A stretch of 64,000 nucleotides of DNA from Paenirhizobium selenitireducens ATCC BAA-1503 (lineage in GTDB: Bacteria > Pseudomonadota > Alphaproteobacteria > Rhizobiales > Rhizobiaceae). Positions 36,421-45,601 of the stretch are shown one piece after another. How positions within the stretch are numbered: the stretch's first letter is position 1; each line of letters starts with the position of its first letter. Position numbers and translations under genes: made by a program. The notes beneath the pieces are model-generated. The model had not been told where the DNA came from and searched no databases. It worked only from the letters and a program-made list of their open reading frames with translations. The stretch spans positions 434,001-498,000 of the forward strand of contig NZ_JAEG01000002.1 of the NCBI RefSeq assembly GCF_000518785.1, given 5' to 3'.

Positions 36421-36569
36421 GGCGATCAGATCCCCCGAGACGCTCCGCGCGGCAGCCCCCCTTCGCCGGGCTCGGGCCACCGTGCGGATCCAGAGTGCAT
36501 CATCGCCGTCCTGCGATCAATCGCCCGGAAGTCGACTGTGCCAAGCTGCCGCGCCCTGCCCGTCGCCGG

Positions 36570-38792
36570 TCAGTCGTAGACGCGCTTGACCGTCGAGATG
36601 CAGTCCAGTTCCTTGACCTCGACGAGAAGCTGGTTCAACTGGCGCAGGTCCCAGACCTCGATGTCGATCGCCATCTCGGTGAAATCGGTGGCGACACGCA
36701 CCATCGACAGCGTACGGATGTTGATGTCGAGACGGGCGATGGTCTGCGCGACGGTCGCCAGCGTGCCGGGCTCGTTGATCGCGTTGATCATGATGCGCGC
36801 CATGAAGCGTGACTTGTTGGCCTCGTCGAGGTCCCAGCGCACGTCGATCCAGCGTTCCGGCTCGTCGTCGAACTTCTGCAGGGCGGATGCCTGGATGGGA
36901 TAGATGGTAATCCCCTTGCCATCCTCCATGATGCCGACGATGCGGTCGCCCGGGACGGCGCCGGCTGGCGAGAAATGCACCTCGGCATTGCCGCCGAGAC
37001 CCCGGATCGGCAGGCGGTCCTCGGCCGCAGCCGCCTCGCCTTCGCCCGGACGCGCCTTGCCGGGGATCTTGAAGACCATGCCGTTGGCGCTGTTCATCGC
37101 GAACCAGCCCTCGTCGGTCGAGGGCTTCACGGTGACGCGTTCGTCCTGGTAGTCGGGATAGACGGCGCGTAGCACGTCGATCGACGACAGCTCGCCGCGG
37201 CCGACGGCGGCGATCGCATCTTCGACGTCGCGCTGGCCGAGACGGTGGAGGACCGGGCGCAGGGTGTCGCGCGAGAAGATCTTGCCGGCCCGCTCGAAGG
37301 TGCGCTCCAGAATGCGATGGCCAAGACCGGCATACTGCTTGCGGATCGCCATGCGGGTGGCGCGGCGGATGGCGGCGCGCGCCTTGCCGGTGACGACGAT
37401 CTGCTCCCACGCGGCCGGCGGAACCTGCACGCCGGAGCGGATGATCTCCACCTCGTCGCCGTTCGACAGGCGGGTGACGAGCGGCATGATCGAACCGTTG
37501 ATCTTGGCGCCGACCGTGGTGTCGCCGATATTGGTGTGCACCGCATAGGCGAAGTCGATCGGCGTCGCACCGCGCGGCAGCGCGATCAGCTTGCCCTTCG
37601 GCGTGAAGCAGAAGACCTGGTCCTGGAACAGTTCGAGCTTGGTATGCTCGAGGAATTCTTCCGGATTGTCGCCTTCCGCCAGCGCCTCGATGGTGTGACG
37701 CAACCAGGAATAGGCATTGCTTTCGCGCGACAAAAGTTCGCCATCGCCACCGCCCTCGCCGTCCTTGTAGAGGGCATGGGCGGCGATGCCGTATTCGGCG
37801 ATCTCGTGCATGCGCCGCGTGCGGATCTGCAGCTCGATGCGCTGGCGCGACGGACCGACGATGGTGGTATGGATCGAGCGATAGTCGTTCTGCTTCGGCG
37901 TCGAGATATAGTCCTTGAACCGGCCCGGCACGACGCGCCAGCGGGTGTGCACGATTCCGAGCGCGCGATAGCAGGACGGCAGGTCGTCAACGATGATACG
38001 GAAGCCATAGACGTCGGAGAGCTGTTCGAAGGACAGCGACTTCGACTGCATCTTGCGAAACACGGAATACGGCTGCTTCTGGCGCCCCTTCACCGAGGTG
38101 TTGATCAGGCCGTTGGCGACCAGCAGCTCGCGCAACTCGTCCTCGATCTTCTTGATCAGGCCTTCATTGCGCTGCGACAGCTCGGCGAGCCGTTGGGTTA
38201 CCGTCTCATAGGCTTCCGGATTGATGTAGCGGAAGGACAGGTCTTCCAGCTCGTCGCGCATGTCCTGCATACCCATGCGGCCGGCGAGCGGCGCATAGAT
38301 TTCCATCGTCTCCTCGGAGATGCGGGCGCGCTTGTCGTCGCGCATGTGCTCGAGGGTGCGCATGTTGTGCAGGCGGTCGGCAAGCTTGACCAGAAGCACG
38401 CGCACGTCGTCGGAGATCGCCAGCAGCAGCTTGCGCAGGTTCTCCGCCTGCTTGGCCTTCTTGGTGACGAGATCGAGCTTCTTGAGCTTGGTCAGGCCTT
38501 CGACGAGGCGGCCGATATCCTCGCCGAACAGTTCGTCGATCTCGGCGCGGGTCGCGTTGGTATCTTCGATCGTGTCATGCAGCAGGGCGACGGCGATGGT
38601 CGACTCGTCGAGATGCATCTCGGTGAGAATGGCGGCAACTTCGAGCGGATGGGAGATATAGGGGTCGCCGCTGGCGCGCTTCTGCTTGCCATGCTTCTGC
38701 ATGGCATAGACATAGGCTTTGTTGAGCAGAGCTTCGTTGGCATCGGGCTTGTATTTCTGAACCCGCTCAACGAGCTCGTATTGCCGCATCAT
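36570..38792 (-). CDS. rel: Bifunctional (p)ppGpp synthetase/hydrolase
   Basis: A 740-residue RelA/SpoT homologue, the only long RSH in this window. The HD hydrolase motif is ALLHDTIEDT and is intact, so hydrolysis is expected. The synthetase domain has YGFRIIVDD and YISTPKQNDYRSIHT. The TGS domain (FTPKGKLIALPRGATPIDFA), a zinc-finger/helical region and a C-terminal ACT domain (RVATDFTEMAIDIEV) follow. It governs the stringent response. A start at 38792 or 38789 (MMRQYELVERV) fits known family starts; a more upstream TTG is unlikely. It lies downstream of rpoZ. Confidence 0.94.
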   Translation of the reverse strand: MMRQYELVERVQKYKPDANEALLNKAYVYAMQKHGKQKRASGDPYISHPLEVAAILTEMHLDESTIAVALLHDTIEDTNATRAEIDELFGEDIGRLVEGLTKLKKLDLVTKKAKQAENLRKLLLAISDDVRVLLVKLADRLHNMRTLEHMRDDKRARISEETMEIYAPLAGRMGMQDMRDELEDLSFRYINPEAYETVTQRLAELSQRNEGLIKKIEDELRELLVANGLINTSVKGRQKQPYSVFRKMQSKSLSFEQLSDVYGFRIIVDDLPSCYRALGIVHTRWRVVPGRFKDYISTPKQNDYRSIHTTIVGPSRQRIELQIRTRRMHEIAEYGIAAHALYKDGEGGGDGELLSRESNAYSWLRHTIEALAEGDNPEEFLEHTKLELFQDQVFCFTPKGKLIALPRGATPIDFAYAVHTNIGDTTVGAKINGSIMPLVTRLSNGDEVEIIRSGVQVPPAAWEQIVVTGKARAAIRRATRMAIRKQYAGLGHRILERTFERAGKIFSRDTLRPVLHRLGQRDVEDAIAAVGRGELSSIDVLRAVYPDYQDERVTVKPSTDEGWFAMNSANGMVFKIPGKARPGEGEAAAAEDRLPIRGLGGNAEVHFSPAGAVPGDRIVGIMEDGKGITIYPIQASALQKFDDEPERWIDVRWDLDEANKSRFMARIMINAINEPGTLATVAQTIARLDINIRTLSMVRVATDFTEMAIDIEVWDLRQLNQLLVEVKELDCISTVKRVYD

Positions 38793-38886
38793 GCCAAGGT
38801 GCTCCATAAACGAAAAGCGCGCCAATCGACAGGGATTGGCGCACGAAACCGAATTTCCGAGACTCTAAAGCCCGATTACTTGACGA

Positions 38887-39288
38887 TTAGTAATCGTCGC
38901 TCTTTTCCGGCGGGACAAGGCCTTCGATGCCGGCCAGAAGATCTTCTTCCGACATCTGGTCGAAGCTGACGGTTTCCGGCAGTTCGTCCTCGTCCTCGTT
39001 CTTGGTTGCGACAGTGCCGCCACCGATCAGCGCGCCGGTATCCTGTTCCGGCTCGTCGACCTCGACATGCTTCTGAAGCGAATGGATCAGGTCTTCCTTG
39101 AGGTCGCCAGGCGAGAGCGTCTCGTCGGCAATCTCGCGCAGAGCCACGACCGGGTTCTTGTCCTTGTCGCGATCGACCGTGATCGGCGCGCCCTGCGAAA
39201 TCTGGCGTGCACGGTGGCTGGCGAGCAGAACGAGCTCGAAGCGGTTATCTACTTTGTCGATGCAGTCTTCAACGGTGACACGGGCCAT
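38887..39288 (-). CDS. rpoZ: DNA-directed RNA polymerase subunit omega
   Basis: A 133-residue omega subunit. The N-terminal conserved block [20 protein letters not shown] and ASHRARQI is followed by [15 protein letters not shown]. The acidic C-terminal tail (residues about 75-133) is longer than the E. coli form, as usual in rhizobia. Omega helps assemble beta' and links RNA polymerase to ppGpp, so its placement 94 bp upstream of rel is meaningful. Confidence 0.96.
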   Translation of the reverse strand: MARVTVEDCIDKVDNRFELVLLASHRARQISQGAPITVDRDKDKNPVVALREIADETLSPGDLKEDLIHSLQKHVEVDEPEQDTGALIGGGTVATKNEDEDELPETVSFDQMSEEDLLAGIEGLVPPEKSDDY

Positions 39289-39586
39289 TGCCTGTCCTTT
39301 GCGCTCGGGAATTTAAGGATTTAGCAGCCCGATACAATCAATGGAAGGCAAATTCAAGTTTTTCGTCACCGACGCGGCTGGCGGGCGACGCGTGCCGGTC
39401 AAAAAATGCATGCGCACGGCGATAAATTCAACCTATGCGTGCTTGGAATATGAGATTCCCTGCCCTAGATATTTCTTATATGAATATTTCATAATTTAAG
39501 TGGAGTATTCATGAGTGAAAAGGCAAGGCTTCGTTTTGATTGTCTTTTATCACTATCTCTTATTCCCAACAAAGGATATTAGAACG

Positions 39587-40168
39587 ATGTTTGATCCCCG
39601 GGAAAAAATAGCACTCTTCATCGACGGCGCGAACCTCTACGCAGCCTCAAAGAGCCTAGGCTTCGACATTGACTATCGTAAATTGCTGAAAGCATTCCAG
39701 AAGCGCGGCTACCTGCTGCGCGCCTACTACTACACCGCCCTGATCGAGGACCAGGAATACTCCTCTATCCGCCCGCTGATCGATTGGCTGGACTATAACG
39801 GCTACAAGGTCGTCACCAAGCCGGCGAAGGAGTTCATCGACTCCATGGGCCGTCGCAAGGTCAAGGGCAATATGGACATCGAGCTTGCCATCGATGCCAT
39901 GGAACAGTCGGAGACCGTCGACCACCTGGTGATCTTCTCCGGCGATGGCGACTTCACCACCCTGGTCGAAGCGCTGCAGCGCAAGGGTCGGAAAGTATCC
40001 GTCGTCTCCACCATGGCGACCCAGCCGCCGATGATCGCCGACGACCTGCGCCGTCAATCGGACCACTTCATCGACCTCATCTCGCTCAAGGCGGAAATCG
40101 GCCGCGACCCGAGCGAGCGCCCCGTGCGTCAGGTCGAACCCGCCCCCGCCAACGACATGGGCGAGTGA
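39587..40168 (+). CDS. NYN-domain protein (LabA/DUF88-like nuclease fold)
   Basis: A 193-residue protein. The NYN/PIN-like fold has its acidic residues in IALFIDGANLYAA, GNMDIELAIDAME and VIFSGDGDFTTLV. PIN-type Mg-dependent RNase activity is the general expectation for the fold. The ATG at 39587 (MFDPREK) has AAAGGA 10 bp upstream. It is divergent from rpoZ across about 300 bp of AT-rich promoter sequence. The C-terminal 15 residues are Pro-rich. Confidence 0.86.
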   Translation: MFDPREKIALFIDGANLYAASKSLGFDIDYRKLLKAFQKRGYLLRAYYYTALIEDQEYSSIRPLIDWLDYNGYKVVTKPAKEFIDSMGRRKVKGNMDIELAIDAMEQSETVDHLVIFSGDGDFTTLVEALQRKGRKVSVVSTMATQPPMIADDLRRQSDHFIDLISLKAEIGRDPSERPVRQVEPAPANDMGE

Positions 40169-40538
40169 TCGCGAAAGCGCCCGAAACGGCGTCCGATACC
40201 CAAAATTTAGTAGGTCCCGCGCCAGACCGGGGCTGAATGACGGGCGGCAAAAACGTCCGGAGATCCTCGCAACCACTTGAAATTGCTTGCGCTTATCCGG
40301 CGCCGCGACGCAATGCCCCTCCGGTCTGGATCCCTGTCGCACGGCTGATAGCCATGACCGGCAAATACGTCAAATCGCCATAGATTTGACTATTATCATT
40401 CTCTTCATCAATTTACGTCTAATACTTCATTCTTCATTAATCGCGTCCGCGATGGTCATCTCCACGACGGTTTACAGTCGTTCGGGGGCGGAATATCTGC
40501 ACAACAATTCTGCCCCCATATTTTTATAGGTTATAGCA
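40169..40538. other. Gene-free interval (370 bp) before the globin chemoreceptor
   Basis: No gene is visible. The section 40370-40530 is AT-rich and is the probable promoter region of the chemoreceptor at 40539. I see no clear hairpin after the NYN gene and no credible small frame. Confidence 0.5.
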
Positions 40539-42053
40539 ATGCCCGGTCTTCAACGCTCCGTTTCCCAGCTCAACGATCGCCTTCATTTCCTCGGTCTCGA
40601 CGCCGAAGAGCGGACGCGCCTCGGCAGCCTTCAGCCGCTGATCAAGACGGCCATCGGCCCGGCGCTCGACGATTTCTACGCGCGCGCCAAGTCGCATCCC
40701 GAAACGGCGCGCTTCTTCGCCAGCGATGCCCACATCGCCCATGCCAAGCAGAAGCAGGAGGCCCATTGGGCGCTGATCAGTTCCGGCAAGCTGGACAATC
40801 ATTATGTCGAAGCGGTCTCCGCCATCGGTCGCACCCATGCGCGCCTCGGCCTGGAGCCGCGCTGGTACATCGGCGGCTACGCGCTGGTGCTCGAAGGGAT
40901 CATGGAGGGGGTGATCGCCGACGAGATGCAGGGCTTCATGCAGGGACGCAAGGCCAAGCGTCTGGCGCAGAACCTGACCACCATCATGAAAGCCGCCATG
41001 CTGGACATGGACTATTCGATCTCGGTTTACCTTGATGCGCTGGCCGAAGAGCGGCAGCGGGCGGAGGAAGAGCGTCATCGGCTGGAGCAGGAGCAGGAAG
41101 TCGCGCTCGAAGCCCTCGACGCAGCCCTTGGCCGGCTGTGCACCGGCGACCTGACGGCGACGATCGACAAGGACCTCGCGCCGAAGTTCGACAATCTGCG
41201 CAACAATTTCAATTCGGCGGTCAACGCGCTGGCCGCAGCCTTTTCGGACATCTATGCCGAGGCCTCGCGCACGGCGTCCAACACCCGCGAACTGACCTCG
41301 GCCACCGACGAGATGGCCAAGCGCACGGAACAGCAGGCAGCCGCCCTTGAAGAAACGGCCGCCGCACTCGAACAGATTACCACGGTCGCGAAGCAGACGG
41401 CGCTGCGCACCCAGGAGGCACGCGAGGCGGTTGTCGCTTCCGCCGACGAGGCAGTCCGCTCCGGCAAGGTGGTCGATCAGGCAGTCGAAGCCATGGGCGA
41501 CATCGAGACATCGTCGAAGAAGATCACCCACATCATCAGCGTGATCGACGAAATCTCCTTCCAGACCAATCTGCTGGCCCTCAATGCCGGCGTCGAGGCG
41601 GCGCGGGCCGGTGAAAGCGGACGCGGCTTTGCCGTGGTCGCCCAGGAGGTCCGCGAGCTTGCCCAGCGCTCTGCCGCTGCGGCCAAGGAGATCAAGACGC
41701 TGATCGACCGGGCTTCGCAGGATGTGGCGCGTGGCGTGTCGCTCGTTCACAAGACGGGAGAGGCGCTGAGCACGATCGGCCAGCAGGTGCACGCGATCAA
41801 CGGCCATATCGCCGCGATCACCACCTCGTCGCAGGAGCAGTCGGCCGGCATCGGCGAAATCAATGCGGCGATCAACAGCATGGACCAGATGACCCAGCAG
41901 AATGCCGCCATGGTGGAGGAAACCAATGCCTCGACCCACGCGCTGCTGGAGGTCTCGCACCACTTGACGAACCTCGTCTCGCGCTTCACCGTATCGAAGG
42001 AAATCGCCATGCCGCGGCAGTCGCAGGACTACCGCCAGCACTACGCGGCCTGA
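40539..42053 (+). CDS. Globin-coupled methyl-accepting chemotaxis protein (HemAT/Tlp-like)
   Basis: A 504-residue soluble receptor with no membrane helices. Residues about 10-165 are a protoglobin domain (FLGLDAEERTRL, then a probable proximal His in IGRTHARLGLEPRWYIGG), which binds heme and senses oxygen or NO. A coiled linker with a HAMP-like segment (about 200-245, ending NNFNSAVNALAA) leads to a signalling domain whose hairpin tip is VIDEISFQTNLLALNAGVEAARAGESGRGFAVVAQEVR. There is no CheR-binding pentapeptide at the C terminus. No other che genes are nearby, so it is an orphan receptor. Start ATG 40539 follows TTATAGCA with a weak ribosome-binding site. Confidence 0.9.
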   Translation: MPGLQRSVSQLNDRLHFLGLDAEERTRLGSLQPLIKTAIGPALDDFYARAKSHPETARFFASDAHIAHAKQKQEAHWALISSGKLDNHYVEAVSAIGRTHARLGLEPRWYIGGYALVLEGIMEGVIADEMQGFMQGRKAKRLAQNLTTIMKAAMLDMDYSISVYLDALAEERQRAEEERHRLEQEQEVALEALDAALGRLCTGDLTATIDKDLAPKFDNLRNNFNSAVNALAAAFSDIYAEASRTASNTRELTSATDEMAKRTEQQAAALEETAAALEQITTVAKQTALRTQEAREAVVASADEAVRSGKVVDQAVEAMGDIETSSKKITHIISVIDEISFQTNLLALNAGVEAARAGESGRGFAVVAQEVRELAQRSAAAAKEIKTLIDRASQDVARGVSLVHKTGEALSTIGQQVHAINGHIAAITTSSQEQSAGIGEINAAINSMDQMTQQNAAMVEETNASTHALLEVSHHLTNLVSRFTVSKEIAMPRQSQDYRQHYAA

Positions 42054-42103
42054 ACGGTCAGAAGCCTACAAGACTGAGTGCTGCGTTTCTGCGAAACAGA
42101 CGG

Positions 42104-42121
42104 CCGCGCCTGAGGGCGCGG
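42104..42121. terminator. Hairpin between convergent genes
   Basis: CCGCGCC at 42104-42110 and GGCGCGG at 42115-42121 form a 7-bp all-GC stem around TGAG. It lies between the convergent stop codons of the chemoreceptor and the DUF3830 gene. No T run follows in either direction. Confidence 0.4.
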
Positions 42122-42125
42122 TTCG

Positions 42126-42542
42126 TCAAAGGGCTTCGAAACTGATCGGCTGGGCGCCCTGCCAGAGCACCATCTTGCCCATGGGCTCGAGATTTTCACG
42201 TCCGTCCACAACCGTAAGAACGTGATTCCCGGCAAGTGCGCCCATCTTGCTGGCAAAATGCGAGCTGCCATAGGCAAAGAGAAGCTCGGTTTCGCTAAAG
42301 CCGCCCGGATAGAGAAGGATATCGCCGCGCGACGGGTGGCAGGTGTGGTTTTCGAAGCCGGCACCGAATTGGAAATCGCCGAGCGGCACCCAGACCGCCT
42401 CCCCGCTCCAGCGCGAATGGATCGTCTGATTGCGGAACGGCAGGAAGCTCCTGAAGATCCGGCAGGTTTCCGGCGCCTTCTCGATCTCGAAACGCGCGGT
42501 GAAGACGAACGGACCGACGCTGACCTTCAGCAGTTCCGACAT
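42126..42542 (-). CDS. DUF3830 (cyclophilin-like) protein
   Basis: A 138-residue protein with a cyclophilin-like beta-barrel appearance. Landmarks are FRSFLPFRNQTIHSRWSGEA, VPLGDF and ILLYPGGFSETELLFAYG, which match DUF3830 proteins as I recall them. Catalytic cyclophilin residues are not conserved, so it is probably a binding protein. Its start lies 3 bp from the smpB stop, so it is co-transcribed with smpB. Confidence 0.8.
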   Translation of the reverse strand: MSELLKVSVGPFVFTARFEIEKAPETCRIFRSFLPFRNQTIHSRWSGEAVWVPLGDFQFGAGFENHTCHPSRGDILLYPGGFSETELLFAYGSSHFASKMGALAGNHVLTVVDGRENLEPMGKMVLWQGAQPISFEAL

Positions 42543-42544
42543 GC

Positions 42545-43024
42545 TCAGCCGCCCGTCTTGAGCAGCCTGGACTTCTGCCGGTTCCAGTCGCGTTCCTTTT
42601 CCGTCTCGCGCTTGTCGTGCAGCTTCTTGCCCTTGGCGAGCGCCAGTTCGAGCTTGGCGCGGCCCTTCTCGTTGAAATAGATCTTGAGCGGGACCAGCGT
42701 CATGCCCTCGCGATTGATCGCCTGGCGCAGACGGTTGATCTCGCGCTTGTTGAGCAAAAGCTTGCGGCGACGGCGCGGCTCGTGATTGAAGCGGTTGGCC
42801 TGCAGATATTCCGGCAGATGCGAATTGATCAGCCAGATCTCGTCACCCTCGTCCGAGGCATAGGACTCGGCGATGTTCGCCTTGCCTTCGCGCAACGCCT
42901 TGACCTCCGTGCCGGTCAGGGCAAGACCGGCCTCGTAGGTATCGATGATCTCGTAGTTGAAGCGGGCCTTGCGGTTTTCCGCGACAATCTTGTTGACGGT
43001 GCGCTGGCTGCCTCTGGGGGCCAT
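42545..43024 (-). CDS. smpB: SsrA-binding protein SmpB
   Basis: A 159-residue tmRNA partner in ribosome rescue. The core [21 protein letters not shown] and the Lys-rich tail [19 protein letters not shown] are conserved. The ATG at 43024 ([12 protein letters not shown]) fits family starts. In related genomes smpB lies immediately downstream of dapA; here the pair is separated by an inserted segment. The tmRNA gene itself is not seen in this window. Confidence 0.95.
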   Translation of the reverse strand: MAPRGSQRTVNKIVAENRKARFNYEIIDTYEAGLALTGTEVKALREGKANIAESYASDEGDEIWLINSHLPEYLQANRFNHEPRRRRKLLLNKREINRLRQAINREGMTLVPLKIYFNEKGRAKLELALAKGKKLHDKRETEKERDWNRQKSRLLKTGG

Positions 43025-43497
43025 GGTGATGATCCGATCCGCCCGGAATGCTTGTTGTTGGCCGGGCGGCGGGCATCCGTCCGGCTCTTGTCGTCGATAT
43101 GTAATATAGCGCAGGCCGGAAATAAAGGCGGGTGGAGCACGGAGGGGGCGGATAGAACTGTCGCCGTACAAGGAGGGACATGTTGGGTCGCTATATCAGA
43201 ATGGCGGATTGGCGCCTTCCATCCGGTCATTTTAGGTCTGCCGGACGTGTTCCAAAAGCGGTCGTCGCGGCCGCCGCAAAGCTACCTATTCTGCGACGTC
43301 GCAAGGATAAGGGAAGCAAGCGCCCATTTAAGCGAGAGTTTTGCGACAGGCGTACCGCTTTGCATTTCAATCAGATGGCTAGCTGCACCCGGCTGAAGTT
43401 TGGGTTGAGGGCGGCGCCTCGGAAATACAAGTATACACAGGCTACCTGTGCGCATAAGGGTATCGACGTTGAATGGATTGTAAAGGTGCGCACCGTC
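43025..43497. other. Interval of about 470 bp, left part of an inserted segment
   Basis: No confident gene. The smpB promoter should lie in its first 150 bp. The remainder is open in one frame but has no coding composition, no ribosome-binding site and no known domain until the regulator start at 43498. An inverted repeat, listed separately, is at 43436-43450. Confidence 0.5.
43436..43450. promoter_or_regulatory. Inverted repeat upstream of the HxlR gene, candidate operator
   Basis: CACAGG at 43436-43441 and CCTGTG at 43445-43450 form a perfect 6-bp dyad with a 3-bp spacer, 48 bp before the HxlR start and next to a TATAC. HxlR regulators bind as dimers and often control their own transcript, so this is a plausible target. 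Confidence 0.45.
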
Positions 43498-43905
43498 ATG
43501 GAATTGAATCCGATTTGCTTCTCATCGGACTGCCCTAGCAGGACACTCTTCGACCAGATCGCCGATAAATGGTCGATGATGATACTGGCGGTTCTGTCGG
43601 ACGGTCCTCATCGGTTCAACCTGATACGTAAGCGGTTGGAAGGTGTCAGCCAGAAGGCCCTAACACAGTGTCTACGCAGACTGGAGCGCAACGGTCTCAT
43701 CACTCGGCGCGTCGTGTCCGTATCCCCAGTGGCTGTGGAGTATGAGATCACCAAGCTGGGCCACACACTGCAAAAGCCGTTCGGCGAACTCCACCGATGG
43801 ACGCTGGACAAGCTGCCAGAGGTCAATGCAGCACGCGAAGCCTTCGACGCCCGACGATCAGATGACAGTTTCAGCGGTATTCAGTTGGGAAAACGTGCTG
43901 ACTGA
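43498..43905 (+). CDS. HxlR-family transcriptional regulator
   Basis: A 135-residue winged-helix protein. The N terminus has the family's Cys (FSSDCPSRTLFDQIADKWS), then LSDGPHRFNLIRKRLEGVSQ and LTQCLRRLERNGLITR, which form the HTH and wing. Redox-sensitive HxlR proteins often respond to electrophiles through this N-terminal Cys. The ATG at 43498 has AAGGTG upstream. It is followed after 115 bp by an alkene reductase in the same direction, a typical target of such regulators. Confidence 0.87.
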   Translation: MELNPICFSSDCPSRTLFDQIADKWSMMILAVLSDGPHRFNLIRKRLEGVSQKALTQCLRRLERNGLITRRVVSVSPVAVEYEITKLGHTLQKPFGELHRWTLDKLPEVNAAREAFDARRSDDSFSGIQLGKRAD

Positions 43906-44020
43906 GTCGAAGCGAGACAGCGACCAGGTATCCTCAAGCCTACCAAGGCGATTTAAGGTGCCTGATTGACAGTAAGTCTACATCGTATACCTAGGCGTCC
44001 AGATCAACTGGAGCGTCAAA

Positions 44021-45088
44021 ATGACTGAGTTAAAATTGCTGACCCCGCTGAAGACCGACACGTTCGAATTCAAGAACCGCGTCTTCATGGCCCCGATGAC
44101 AAGGGCGAGGTCACCAGACCACGTGGCGAACGATCTGACCGCCCTCTACTACGCTCAACGCGCCACCGCTGGCCTGATCATCTCAGAGGGGACGCAGATC
44201 AGCGAACAAGCGATCGGCTGGATGAATACGCCTGGAATCCACACCACCAAGCAGATCGAGGGATGGCGAAAGGTCACCCGGGCCGTGCATGACGCCGGGG
44301 GCCTCATCTTCGCCCAGTTGTGGCATACGGGCCGCGCGTCTCATCCGGACTTTCATGGCGGAGCCTTGCCTGTCGCGCCTTCGGCAGTGCCCTTCAAAAG
44401 CCAGGCCTTCACGCTTGAGGGACCAAAGCCGTCCGTCACCCCCCGGGCTCTGACCCTCGACGAGATCCAGAGTACGATTATGGACTACGAGGCCGCCGCA
44501 CATGCGGCCAAGGCCGCTGGTTTCGATGGCGTTGAGGTGCATGGCGCCAACGGCTATCTGCCGGCTCAATTCCTCGAAGACGGTTCCAACAAGAGAACGG
44601 ACGCCTATGGCGGCCCTGTCGAAAACCGCGCCCGCTTTCTGCTCGAAGCAATCGACGCTGCAATCCGGGTCTTTGGGGCTTCCCGTGTTTCCGTCAGGCT
44701 CTCGCCCCGGATCCCGTACAACGACATGGGCGATAGCGACCTGGAGGGCACCTATATGTTCGCCGTCGAGGCTCTCGAAGCGAGGAAGGTGGGCATTCTT
44801 CACTTCATGGAACCGGCGCAGCTTCCTGAGGGCCTCAAGCTGCTGGCGCCCGAGGCGAGAAAGCGGTTCTCTGGCTTGTTTGTCGTGAACGTTGGATATG
44901 ACCGGGAAAGTGGCGAGCGGGCGATAGCGACCAATCTGGCGGACGCGGTGACGTTCGGAACGCTCTTCATCAGCAACCCGGACCTGCCCGAACGCTTCCG
45001 TCAAAACGCCGCCTTGGCACCGTCCGACCCGTCTAGCTACTACGTGGGCGACGAGCGAGGCTACACGGACTACCCATCGCTCGGTTGA
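44021..45088 (+). CDS. Old yellow enzyme family alkene reductase (NemA-like)
   Basis: A 355-residue FMN-dependent ene-reductase. The TIM barrel starts FEFKNRVFMAPMTRARS. The active-site pair is visible in VEVHGANGYLPAQF (His and Asn), the conserved DGSNKRTDAYGG and VENRARFLLE segments follow, and FVVNVGYDRESGE ends the FMN phosphate site. Such enzymes reduce electrophilic alkenes, quinones and nitroesters. Some normally GC-rich third positions look more relaxed than in nearby genes, consistent with acquisition. Confidence 0.92.
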   Translation: MTELKLLTPLKTDTFEFKNRVFMAPMTRARSPDHVANDLTALYYAQRATAGLIISEGTQISEQAIGWMNTPGIHTTKQIEGWRKVTRAVHDAGGLIFAQLWHTGRASHPDFHGGALPVAPSAVPFKSQAFTLEGPKPSVTPRALTLDEIQSTIMDYEAAAHAAKAAGFDGVEVHGANGYLPAQFLEDGSNKRTDAYGGPVENRARFLLEAIDAAIRVFGASRVSVRLSPRIPYNDMGDSDLEGTYMFAVEALEARKVGILHFMEPAQLPEGLKLLAPEARKRFSGLFVVNVGYDRESGERAIATNLADAVTFGTLFISNPDLPERFRQNAALAPSDPSSYYVGDERGYTDYPSLG

Positions 45089-45162
45089 GGTCTCTCAGGC
45101 CAGGCTTCAGACGCCACCCCGTCGCTCACTCCATGACGGATAGAGTGACGGGAGGGCCGTGG

Positions 45163-45320
45163 GAGGAGTTCCTGATCGTCTGGATCGTAACTGGCGGCTG
45201 CAAAGTAGTTCAAGCGTTCCTGGGGCGAGTAGAGGTCGCCGATGCGGTCCATATCCCGGAGGCCATGATTGTTCCGCTCGGCGTTTTTTGCAGGTGCGCT
45301 CTCAGTTTGGGGAAGGCCAT
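45163..45320 (-). pseudogene. IS630-family transposase C-terminal remnant, frameshifted
   Basis: On the minus strand, one frame beginning at 45320 reads MAFPKLRAHLQK, and a shifted frame then reads GLRDMDRIGDLYSPQERLNY and FAAASYDPD. Together these match the C-terminal end of IS630 transposases (EMAFSKLKALLR... and ...TPEECRNYFAAAGY). The DDE catalytic domain is missing, so only a fragment of about 50 residues is left. It sits at the downstream side of the HxlR/reductase pair, between it and dapA. Roughly 45321-45560 holds no other recognisable gene. Confidence 0.6.
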
Positions 45321-45567
45321 TTCAGTGACCACCGACGCCCGATGCCGCAATGGCCGAACTCGGACAAGGCACCAGAGCCTTCGATGTCCGCTCTAGCCTT
45401 TGACACGCCAACATCAGACAGTCCCCTCACGGCCCCAAATCGGACATCCATCGCGTGCGGGGCAAATGTCCCCTGGTGGCCAAGGGACCCATCGCGGTAG
45501 GAAGCACCGACAAACGCCTTGATGCGTTACGGGGCGGCCGTTCCTCCTGTCCCTTGCCTGTTATCCA

Positions 45568-45594
45568 ACAAAAAAGGCCGGGTCGCCCCGGCCT
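45568..45594 (-). terminator. Rho-independent terminator of dapA
   Basis: Read on the minus strand: AGGCCGGG (45594-45587), loop GCGA, CCCGGCCT (45582-45575), then a run of T. It starts 7 bp after the dapA stop, as expected for a native terminator, and shows that dapA no longer reads into smpB. Confidence 0.85.
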
Positions 45595-45601
45595 CCCATA
45601 C

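Noticed and set aside
36517-37410. A 297-residue minus-strand frame inside rel
   Set aside because: Same-strand alternative frame of the rel C-terminal half with Arg-rich composition; rel frame is intact.
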